From an uncultured Senegalimassilia sp. (GTDB lineage: Bacteria > Actinomycetota > Coriobacteriia > Coriobacteriales > Eggerthellaceae), in the NCBI GenBank assembly GCA_937925385.1, contig CALEWN010000313.1:1-6030 (forward strand): a DNA stretch of 6,030 nt, in the 5' to 3' direction. Below, one piece after another: positions 1 through 6,030 of this stretch. The translations under genes were made by a program, and so were the position numbers. The notes below the pieces were generated by a model. That model ran no database searches. It had not been told where the DNA came from and was given only the letters and a program-made list of their open reading frames with translations. Position 1 is the stretch's first letter, and the number at the start of each line of letters is the position of its first letter.

Positions 1-186
1 GATGATTCGCGCGAGGACGTATACGTGGCGCTCATGCGCGCCCAGATCGCCTCGCTGCAGCGAACCGCCGCGCTGCAGACCTATTTCGCCTGCCGCAGGT
101 ATCTGGCCGACGACCTGGGAATCGACCCTTCGGCCGAGACCATGCGCCTGTACCGCTCCATCATCGAGGTCGAGGAACGGGTGTAG
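1..186 (+). CDS. C-terminal end of a BTAD-domain transcriptional regulator (5' truncated by window)
   Basis: The reading frame is open from base 1 and ends with TAG at 184-186, giving the last 61 residues of a protein whose start lies outside the window. Its end reads ACRRYLADDLGIDPSAETM followed by RLYRSII. This is the typical close of a bacterial transcriptional activator domain (BTAD), the helical TPR-like region of SARP/AfsR-type and related large regulators, in which 'L..ELGI.PS.ET..LY..I' is the recurring signature. In such proteins BTAD lies next to a winged-helix or LuxR-type DNA-binding domain, but that part is not visible, so the target and exact subfamily cannot be stated. A hairpin 14 bases after the stop suggests the transcript ends here and that secA is separate. 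I am confident in the frame and reasonably confident in the domain. Confidence 0.75.
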   Translation, partial: DDSREDVYVALMRAQIASLQRTAALQTYFACRRYLADDLGIDPSAETMRLYRSIIEVEERV

Positions 187-199
187 GGCAGGGGCGTTG

Positions 200-223
200 A
201 AGGGCGTGCGGGAGCGCGCCCTT
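200..223 (+). terminator. Strong hairpin after the BTAD gene, probable terminator
   Basis: Bases 200-209 (AAGGGCGTGC) pair with 214-223 (GCGCGCCCTT) over ten base pairs with one G-U wobble and a GGGA tetraloop of the GNRA type. It starts 14 bases after the regulator's stop codon. It lacks a good T-run (TTGCGG follows), so it may be a weak intrinsic terminator or a 3'-end stabilising structure. The pairing is seen directly; the function is inferred from position. Confidence 0.55.
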
Positions 224-380
224 GCGGCGCTCGATGCGGGCGGTCTCGTTTCAGGGCGCGTTCGGGCAACGTGCGCCGGGCGAAGCGGGGTCCTACGAGG
301 GCAAACCCCTGCGATCAGCCGCGCGGCGCTGCGAAGAAGCTGTGCAAGTCGGCCACTGGAACCTAGCTGAATTGAGGATA

Positions 381-389
381 TGTTAGAGT
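381..389 (+). promoter_or_regulatory. Candidate extended -10 promoter for secA
   Basis: TGTTAGAGT carries the extended -10 TGn followed by TAGAGT, which matches TATAAT at four of six positions. It lies in the most A/T-rich patch of an otherwise very GC-rich gap, about 60 bases before the secA start. No convincing -35 box is present at 16-18 bases. It is the best promoter candidate in 187-450, but it is a short-motif call only. Confidence 0.35.
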
Positions 390-433
390 AAGCTGATTGA
401 ACGAACCCGCGCCGGCATACAGGGCCGGCGCTG

Positions 434-439
434 AAAGGA
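434..439 (+). promoter_or_regulatory. Ribosome binding site deciding the secA start
   Basis: AAAGGA lies 11 bases before ATG 451. It supports ATG 451 over the upstream in-frame TTG at 397, because the 18 extra residues from 397 have no counterpart in SecA, while [14 protein letters not shown] from 451 is a normal SecA beginning. An ATG at 440 is out of frame. Confidence 0.6.
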
Positions 440-986
440 ATGGCGCTCTTATGGCAGGTTTCCTCTCCAAGCTGCTCACGTTCGGCGAAGGTAAGCAGCT
501 GAAGAATTACCAGGCCCTGGCCGACAAGATCGGCGGCCTCGAGCCCGAGATGCAGGCAAAATCCGATGAGCAGCTGCGCGCGTTCACCGACGAGCTGCGC
601 GGCCGCGTGCAGGCTGGCGCCTCCACAGCCGACGTGCTGCCCGAGGCGTTCGCTGCGGTGCGCGAGGCGTCGGTGCGAACGCTGGGCATGCGTCACTTCG
701 ACGTCCAGCTCATCGGCGGTATGGCGCTCAACGACGGTCAGATCGCCGAGATGCGCACGGGCGAGGGCAAGACGCTCGTGTCCACGCTCGCCGGCTATCT
801 TAACGCCCTTGGCGGGCAGAACGTGCATATCGTCACCGTCAACGATTACCTGGCGCGTCGCGATAGCCAGTGGATGGGGCAGGTGTATGAGTTTCTGGGC
901 ATGAGCGTGGGCCTTATCCAAAACGGCATGCGCCCCGATGCCAAGAAGCTCGCCTACCAGGCCGATGTCACCTATGGTACCAACTC

Positions 987-1023
<37 letters not shown>

Positions 1024-1307
1024 CCATCCTCATCGACGAGGCCCGCACGCCGCTGATCATCTCCGGCGCCGGCACGCGCGCCGCCGACACGTACAACAAG
1101 TTCGCCCGCGTCATGCCCGCCTTGAAGCTTGACGAGGACTTCGAGATGGACGAGGCGAAAAAGACCATCAACGCCACCGAGTCCGGCCTCACCAAGATCG
1201 AGACCATGCTCGGCATCGACGACATCTACGCCGACCCCTCAGGCCAGCTGCCCAATCACCTGCAGCAGGCCCTGAAGGCGCAGTTCCTGTTCCATCGCGA
1301 CGTCGAC

Positions 1308-1310
1308 TAA
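1308..1310 (+). other. In-frame TAA nonsense codon in secA
   Basis: The frame reads FLFHRDVD, then TAA, then VVVNGEVKIVDEFTGR. In SecA this position is the conserved aromatic of 'RDVDY(V/I)V', so TAC or TAT has become TAA by a single third-base transversion. The codon directly after it is GTG, a possible restart site, but it is simply the native valine codon. TAA is an ordinary stop here, since the transketolase subunit gene at 4555-5382 ends with it. Confidence 0.85.
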
Positions 1311-1472
1311 GTGGTCGTTAACGGCGAGGTGAAGATCGTCGACGAGTTCACGGGCCGCATCATGGAGGGCCGTCGCTACTCCGAGGGCCTGCATCAGGCG
1401 CTCGAGGCCAAAGAGCACGTGCAGGTGCGCGAGGAGAACCAAACGCTTGCCACCATCACGCTGCAGAACTAC

Positions 1473-1507
<35 letters not shown>

Positions 1508-3244
1508 CACGGCTATGACCGAGGACGCCGAGTTCCGCCAGATCTACAAGCTGCCGGTCGTGGCCATCCCGCCGAACAAGCAGGTCAAGCGTATCGACGA
1601 GGACGATCTGATCTATCGCACGGTCGATGCGAAGTTCCACGCCGTCGCCGACGACGTGGCCGTCCGTCACCAGGCCGGCCAGCCTTGCCTTATCGGCACG
1701 GTGTCCATCGAAAGCTCCGAGAAGCTCTCGCGCCTGCTTGACAAGCGCGGTATCAAGCATGAGACCTTGAACGCGAAAAACCATGAGCGCGAGGCCCATA
1801 TCATCGCGCAGGCGGGACGCGTCGGCGCCGTCACCATCGCCACCAACATGGCGGGCCGCGGCACCGACATCATGCTCGGCGGCAACCCCGACGTGCTCGC
1901 CGACGATGTGCTGCTCGAGCGCGGCCTCAACCCCGATCTCGAGCCCGGCATGCAGCCCGCCGATGAAGGCGGCCTGCCGGCGCCTACGCAGGGCCAGCGC
2001 AAGGAGGCGCTCGACATCGCGCGCGCAACGTGCAAGGCGGAGCAGAAGCGCGTCTTGGAGGCCGGCGGCCTGTGCGTCATCGGCACCGAGCGCCACGAAA
2101 GCCGACGCATCGACAACCAGCTGCGCGGCCGTGCCGGCCGTCAGGGCGACCCGGGCACCACGCAGTTCTACCTGTCTCTCGAAGACGACCTTATGCGCCT
2201 GTTCGGCGGCTCGCGCATGGACAAGATCGGCGCCATGATGGAGAAGACCAACATGCCCGACGACATGCCCATTCAGGCCTCCATGGTCTCCAAGGCCATC
2301 GAGTCCGCGCAGCGCCAGGTCGAAAGCATGCACTTCGCAGCGCGTAAGAACGTCCTCGAGTACGATGACGTCATGAACCTGCAGCGCAAGGCCATATACG
2401 AAGAGCGCAACGCCATCTTGGACGGCAAGGACATGGAGGGCCGCATCCCCGAGATCGTGGCCGATGCCGTCGAGGCCGTGGTGGAGGAGAACTGCCCCGA
2501 GAAGCTGCCCAGCGACGATTGGGATTGCAAGGCGGTTGATCTGTGGGCCGCTTCCATGACGGGTCTGAACGATTTCCATGTCGCCGAAGTCGATCATGAG
2601 GACGACCCCGCGCAGGTGTGCGAGGCGCTCGAGGAGTATTTGGACGGTGTGGTGGCGCAGAAGGCCGCTGAGCTTGGCGAGCCGATCATGCGCATGCTGG
2701 AATCCCAGGTCATGCTGCGTATCATCGATCGCAGGTGGATGGCGCATCTGCAGGATATGGATTACCTGAAAACCGGCATCGGCCTGCGTGCCTTCGGTCA
2801 GCGCGACCCGTTGGTGGAGTACAAGAACGAGGCCTACCGCGCCTTCAGCAACCTGACGCACTCCATGTACGAGGAGTATCTGCGTACCTTGCTCCGCCTG
2901 CAGGTGGCGGCATCGGCCGCTCCGCAGATGCCCGCCGAGCCCAATCCCCTTGAAGGCCGCGTGAGCTACTCCAATCCCGAGCAGGCGCTCGGCCAAACGG
3001 GCGTCGGCCATGCCGTCGCCCAGCAGCAGGCGGCCCAGCGCGCCCAGCAGGCAGCGGGTTCGGCGCCTAAGCCTGCGCCGGCCAAGCCGCAGACCTACGT
3101 CAAGGATAAGGACGACCCGTTCGCCAACGTCGGCCGCAACGACCCTTGCCCTTGCGGCAGCGGCTTGAAGTTCAAGAAGTGCCACGGCAAGGATAGGTAG
3201 CCTGGCAACGGCGTCTTCGAAGGCGCGAAGAAACTATGCACTCC

Positions 3245-3274
3245 AACGCCCCGCACGCAAGCGCGGGGCGTTTT
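3245..3274 (+). terminator. Intrinsic terminator of secA
   Basis: AACGCCCCGC (3245-3254) pairs perfectly with GCGGGGCGTT (3263-3272) over ten base pairs around an eight-base loop, and TTTT (3271-3274) follows the GC stem. It lies 44 bases after the secA stop codon and only 14 bases before the prfB start. This is a textbook rho-independent terminator, so prfB needs its own promoter or readthrough. Confidence 0.85.
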
Positions 3275-3276
3275 GC

Positions 3277-3285
3277 TGGTAGTAT
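3277..3285 (+). promoter_or_regulatory. Candidate extended -10 promoter abutting the prfB start
   Basis: TGGTAGTAT holds TGn plus TAGTAT, which fits the TAnnnT pattern and matches TATAAT at four of six positions. With a normal -10 spacing, transcription would begin near 3291-3292, at or just before the second in-frame ATG (3295). That would make the prfB mRNA leaderless or nearly so, in keeping with the weak Shine-Dalgarno signal ahead of either ATG. The -35 zone would fall inside the secA terminator hairpin, where no TTGACA-like box is seen. The motif is short, so this is a moderate-to-low call. Confidence 0.4.
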
Positions 3286-3288
3286 GGA

Positions 3289-4395
3289 ATGACTATGGCT
3301 GATAAAGAACTGAAAGATATCGAACAGGTTGCCCAGCGCGTCGCCGACGCGCACGGCTTTCTGCATATCGATGACAAAACCGCGCAGCTCATGGCGCTCG
3401 ATGCGCAGATCGCGCAGGCGGGTTTTTGGGACGATGCGCAGCGCGCGCAGACCGTGTCGAAGCAGGCAAGCTCCCTGCGCGACACCATCGATGCGTACAA
3501 CGCCGCCGTCTCGTTGCTTGAGGATGCGCGTGCCGCACATGAGCTGGCGGGGGAGGACCCCCTGTTCGCCGAGGAGGTGCAGCAAACCTTAGAAGCGCTC
3601 GACGGCAAGCTTGATGCCCTCGAGGTGGAAAGCTGGTTCTCCGGGCGTTTCGACGATGGGGACTGCATCCTCACCGTCAGCCCCGGTCAAGGCGGCCTTG
3701 AGGCTCAGGACTGGACCGAGATGCTGTACAACATGTACAGTCGTTACGCGGACTCGAAGGGCTGGAAGGTCAAGGTCCTCGACCTGGTCCCCGGCGCTGA
3801 GGCCGTCGGCCTGAACAAGGCAACCCTGCAGATCGAGGGGCGTTTGGCCTACGGCATGCTGCGCAGCGAGAACGGCGTGCACCGCCTGGTGCGCATCAGC
3901 CCCACCGACGTCAAGCAGCGCCGTCACACCACGTTCGCAGCCGTCGAGGTGCTTCCCGTGCTCCCCGACGATATCGAGGTAAACCTCGACATGAACGACG
4001 TTCGCGTGGACGTGTACCGCTCCAGCGGTCCGGGCGGCCAGTGCGTCAACACCACCGATTCCGCCGTGCGCTTGACGCACATGCCCACGGGCATCGTGGT
4101 CACGTGCCAAAACGAGAAGTCGCAGCTGCAGAACAAGGAAGCCGCCATCCGCGTGCTCAAGTCCAAGCTCTACGAGATCGAGCAGCAGAAACGCCGCGAT
4201 CAGATCGACGAGCTGCGAGGGGAGCGCATGGAGAACAGCTTCGGCAGCCAGATTCGCAACTATGTGCTGTTTCCATATCAGCTGGTCAAGGATGTGCGCA
4301 GCGGCGTGGAAACGGGTAACGTGGACGCGGTGCTCGACGGCGACATCGACCAGTTCGTGGTGGGCTACCACAAGTGGCGCGTGTCGCAGGAATAG
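3289..4395 (+). CDS. prfB: Peptide chain release factor 2 (RF2)
   Basis: RF2 recognises UGA and UAA stop codons in the ribosomal A site and triggers release of the finished peptide. The 368-residue frame, ending in TAG, matches RF2 in length and order: an N-terminal helical domain (GFWDDAQRAQ near residue 45), the EAQDWTEM region, HRLVRISPTD near residues 197-207, the catalytic GGQ at 249-251 inside SSGPGGQCVNTTDSAVR, and a C-terminal SFGSQIRNYV segment with GVETGNVDAVLDGD. GGQ contacts the peptidyl-transferase centre, and its Gln is normally methylated by PrmC. The recognition tripeptide, usually Ser-Pro-Phe in RF2, reads Ser-Pro-Thr at 204-206. The frame is continuous from the start, with no early in-frame TGA, so the common autoregulatory +1 frameshift is absent. 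ATG 3289 and ATG 3295 are both possible starts (MTMADK or MADK); neither has a good Shine-Dalgarno site. Its own stop, TAG, is an RF1 codon. Confidence 0.95.
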   Translation: MTMADKELKDIEQVAQRVADAHGFLHIDDKTAQLMALDAQIAQAGFWDDAQRAQTVSKQASSLRDTIDAYNAAVSLLEDARAAHELAGEDPLFAEEVQQTLEALDGKLDALEVESWFSGRFDDGDCILTVSPGQGGLEAQDWTEMLYNMYSRYADSKGWKVKVLDLVPGAEAVGLNKATLQIEGRLAYGMLRSENGVHRLVRISPTDVKQRRHTTFAAVEVLPVLPDDIEVNLDMNDVRVDVYRSSGPGGQCVNTTDSAVRLTHMPTGIVVTCQNEKSQLQNKEAAIRVLKSKLYEIEQQKRRDQIDELRGERMENSFGSQIRNYVLFPYQLVKDVRSGVETGNVDAVLDGDIDQFVVGYHKWRVSQE

Positions 4396-4471
4396 CCTTC
4401 AGTGCGCCCGTGGTCGCAGTATGCGGCTTCGAGCGTCAGCTCCCTTGCCGGCGCCGCGGCGCTTGCGGGGG

Positions 4472-4480
4472 TGCTATGGT
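4472..4480 (+). promoter_or_regulatory. Candidate extended -10 promoter for the transketolase operon
   Basis: TGCTATGGT carries TGn plus TATGGT (four of six matches to TATAAT) in the 159-base gap after prfB, 74 bases before the transketolase start. No clear -35 box is seen at normal spacing; that zone is occupied by a perfect 12-base palindrome, GCGCCGCGGCGC (4451-4462), which might be an operator or chance in GC-rich DNA. The rest of 4396-4554 shows no gene and no clear prfB terminator. Confidence 0.35.
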
Positions 4481-4542
4481 ATGGCGATAGCGGGATGCGG
4501 GCAGCTGCGTTCCCTGTTGATAGTGAAAGCGTCAAAACGACG

Positions 4543-4548
4543 AAAGGA
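4543..4548 (+). promoter_or_regulatory. Ribosome binding site of the transketolase N-terminal subunit
   Basis: AAAGGA lies six bases before ATG 4555. It fixes that ATG as the start over the upstream in-frame GTG at 4402, which would add 51 residues with no match to transketolase. Confidence 0.75.
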
Positions 4549-4554
4549 CAAGCA

Positions 4555-5382
4555 ATGACCGAGCTTGAGCAGCGGGCATGCGATATGCGCATCGACATCG
4601 TGCGCATGATCGCCGAGGCGGGAAGCGGACATCCCGGCGGCTCGCTTTCGTGCACCGACATCCTCACCGCGCTGTATTTCGGCGGCGTGATGGATCATGA
4701 TCCAAAGCAGCCGAAGTGGGAGGACCGCGATCGGTTCATCCTGGCGAAGGGCCATGCGGCTCCTGCGCTGTACGCGGCGCTCGCGCATGCCGGCTATTTC
4801 CCGCGCGAGGAGCTCAAGACGCTGCGCAAGCTCGGCACGCGCCTGCAGGGCCATCCGGACTGCAACCTGTGCCCGGGCGTCGAGGTGTCCACCGGCTCGC
4901 TCGGCCAGGGTCTGTCCATCGCGGCCGGCATGGCCGCCGGCCTGAAGCTGGCGGGCAAGTCCCAGCGCGTGTTCTGCCTGCTCGGCGACGGCGAGTGCGA
5001 GGAGGGCCAGGTGTGGGAGGCCGCCATGTGGGCCGCCCATGAGAACCTCGACAACCTCGTGGCCATCGTCGACCGCAACCACCTGCAGATCGACGGCGAC
5101 ACCGCCGACGTGTGCGACCCCGGCGACATGTGCGCCAAGTTCGCCGCGTTCGGTTGGGAGGCCAGCCAGGTGGACGGTCACGACATCGACGCGCTTATCA
5201 AGGCCCTCACCGCTGCCAAGCAGGCCGGCGACGGCCGCCCGCATGTGCTGGTGGCCAACACCATCAAGGGCCGCGGCGTGTCTTTCATGGAAAACCAGGC
5301 CGGCTGGCACGGCAAGGCGCCCAACGCCGAGCAGACCGAGCAGGCAGTGGCCGAGCTCGAGGCCGCACGTAAGGAGGCATAA
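4555..5382 (+). CDS. Transketolase, N-terminal (thiamine-diphosphate-binding) subunit
   Basis: Transketolase moves two-carbon ketol units between sugar phosphates in the non-oxidative pentose phosphate pathway, linking pentoses with fructose-6-phosphate and glyceraldehyde-3-phosphate. This 275-residue protein is the N-terminal half only (the pyrophosphate-binding domain), about the usual length for split transketolases. Visible features are GSGHPGG at residues 23-29 with the conserved His26, AKGHA at 64-68 with His67, STGSLGQGLS near residue 122, and the thiamine-diphosphate motif GDGE at 144-147 closing with Asn175 in DRNHLQIDG. Toward the end comes NTIKGRGVSFMEN, then GWHGKAPN, as in transketolases. 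It ends TAA, three bases before the next gene, and holds that gene's ribosome binding site in its last codons, so the two subunits are probably made together. Split transketolases are known from archaea and many anaerobic bacteria. Its exact sugar preference cannot be read from sequence. Confidence 0.93.
   Translation: MTELEQRACDMRIDIVRMIAEAGSGHPGGSLSCTDILTALYFGGVMDHDPKQPKWEDRDRFILAKGHAAPALYAALAHAGYFPREELKTLRKLGTRLQGHPDCNLCPGVEVSTGSLGQGLSIAAGMAAGLKLAGKSQRVFCLLGDGECEEGQVWEAAMWAAHENLDNLVAIVDRNHLQIDGDTADVCDPGDMCAKFAAFGWEASQVDGHDIDALIKALTAAKQAGDGRPHVLVANTIKGRGVSFMENQAGWHGKAPNAEQTEQAVAELEAARKEA
5371..5377 (+). promoter_or_regulatory. Ribosome binding site of the transketolase C-terminal subunit
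   Basis: AAGGAGG is a near-perfect Shine-Dalgarno sequence eight bases before ATG 5386. It lies inside the last codons of the upstream subunit gene, pointing to coupled translation of the two halves. Confidence 0.85.
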
Positions 5383-5385
5383 GCG

Positions 5386-6030
5386 ATGGTTACGCTTGCA
5401 AATGCAGAACAGTCCCAGGTCAAGCGCGCCACGCGCGCCGCATACGGCGTCACGCTGGCGGAGCTCGCCGGCGAAGGCGTGCCCGTCGTCGCCGTCGATG
5501 CCGACCTGACCGGCTCCACCACCACGGCCAAGTTCGCGAAGGCCGGCTACGCCGACCGTCTGTTCAACTGCGGCATCGCCGAGCAGAACATGATTGATGT
5601 GGCGGCGGGCCTTGCAACCACCGGCAACATCGCGTTCACCGGCAGCTTCGCCGTGTTCGGCACCGGTCGCGCCTATGACCAGATTCGCAACACCGTGTGC
5701 TATTCCGACCTGAACGTCAAGATCGCCCCCACGCACGCCGGCGTGTCCGTGGGTCCCGACGGCGGCAGCCACCAGATGCTCGAGGATATCTCGCTTATGG
5801 CAGGTCTTCCGCATATGCGCGTGCTCGTGCCGGCCGACTACGCCGCTGCCGTCTCCGCCATCCGCCTGGCCGCCGAAACGCCGGGCCCGGTGTATGTGCG
5901 CATGGGCCGCGCCAGCGTGCCGGCCGTGTACGCCGACGGCGTCGAGCTTGAGCTCGGCCGCGCCTACACGCTGCGCGAGGGTTCCGACATCACCATCGTC
6001 GCCTGCGGCGTTGAGGTGGAGCAGGCTCTG
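5386..6030 (+). CDS. Transketolase, C-terminal subunit (3' truncated by window)
   Basis: The frame is open from ATG 5386 to the window edge (215 residues; about 100 more are expected for a complete subunit of some 310-330). It begins the pyrimidine-binding domain of transketolase: NCGIAEQNM with the catalytic Glu66, which activates the thiamine ring; then GNIAFTGSFAVFG; then APTHAGVSVGPDGGSHQ with His117 and His129 at the substrate pocket; and MRVLVPAD and PGPVYVRMGR, which close this domain. The last visible residues (GSDITIVACGVEVEQAL) open the C-terminal transketolase domain. It completes the active site only when paired with the upstream N-terminal subunit, since thiamine diphosphate binds at the interface of the two. 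The related pyruvate dehydrogenase E1 beta and DXS share the fold, but the pairing with a GSGHPGG subunit argues for transketolase. Confidence 0.92.
   Translation, partial: MVTLANAEQSQVKRATRAAYGVTLAELAGEGVPVVAVDADLTGSTTTAKFAKAGYADRLFNCGIAEQNMIDVAAGLATTGNIAFTGSFAVFGTGRAYDQIRNTVCYSDLNVKIAPTHAGVSVGPDGGSHQMLEDISLMAGLPHMRVLVPADYAAAVSAIRLAAETPGPVYVRMGRASVPAVYADGVELELGRAYTLREGSDITIVACGVEVEQAL

Noticed and set aside
285..312. Imperfect stem (GCGGGGT with ACCCCTGC) in the gap before secA
   Set aside because: It has seven pairs with a bulge and a 13-base loop in very GC-rich DNA, lies upstream of the likely promoter, and resembles no known riboswitch or RNA family.
2..370. 122-codon open frame overlapping the regulator end and the following gap
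   Set aside because: Its composition is arginine/serine/proline-rich and non-native. The overlapping frame 1-186 gives a recognisable BTAD end, and the stretch 187-370 shows no protein family.
3211..3226. Small hairpin GCGTCT-TCGA-AGGCGC after secA
   Set aside because: It has only six pairs with one wobble and no T-run; the adjacent 3245-3274 hairpin is a far better terminator.
3589..4371. 260-codon open frame on the minus strand opposite prfB
   Set aside because: It lies entirely inside the antisense of conserved RF2 codons and resembles no known protein.
4402..4554. N-terminal extension of the transketolase subunit from GTG 4402
   Set aside because: The 51 extra residues have no counterpart in transketolases, and a good ribosome binding site points to ATG 4555.
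4474..5814. 446-codon open frame on the minus strand opposite the transketolase genes
   Set aside because: It is the antisense of two well-supported transketolase subunit genes and crosses their junction; its composition is typical of a shadow frame with no family resemblance.

Overview
The window is GC-rich, densely coding bacterial DNA with strongly G/C-biased third codon positions. All recognisable genes lie on the + strand. Gene content and protein style suggest an anaerobic actinobacterium of the class Coriobacteriia (Eggerthella/Slackia/Adlercreutzia-like): a BTAD-type regulator, a SecA with an Ala/Gln-rich linker and a zinc tail, an RF2 without the frameshift site, and a transketolase split into two subunits. 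This assignment is inference from remembered family features, not from a database search.

Layout: (1) 1-186 is the C-terminal end of a transcriptional regulator with a bacterial transcriptional activator domain, followed at 200-223 by a strong 10-bp hairpin. (2) 187-450 is non-coding and holds that hairpin, a candidate extended -10 promoter (381-389) and the secA ribosome binding site. (3) 451-3200 is secA, the preprotein translocase motor ATPase, but as written it cannot give SecA. About 61 bases are missing at 1020/1021, which removes the Walker B (DEVD) residues and shifts the frame. A second, separate lesion is an in-frame TAA at 1308-1310, where the family has tyrosine. The rest of the gene, including the zinc-binding tail, looks intact, so the damage is either very recent or an assembly/sequence error. 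(4) A clear intrinsic terminator (3245-3274) closes secA. (5) 3289-4395 is prfB, peptide chain release factor 2, intact and without the usual programmed-frameshift stop. Its stop-codon recognition tripeptide is Ser-Pro-Thr instead of Ser-Pro-Phe. (6) 4396-4554 is a 159-base gap with a candidate promoter. (7) 4555-5382 and 5386-6030 (cut by the window edge) are the N- and C-terminal subunits of a split transketolase, separated by three bases and translationally linked.

How the genes relate: secA (protein export), prfB (translation termination) and transketolase (non-oxidative pentose phosphate pathway) are housekeeping neighbours, not one pathway. The terminator separates secA from prfB, and the gap with its own candidate promoter separates prfB from the transketolase pair. 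Only the two transketolase genes form a clear operon. I found no mobile element, CRISPR array, tRNA, rRNA or evident novel multi-gene system. The unusual points are the broken secA, the SPT motif in RF2, and the very short space between the terminator and the prfB start.
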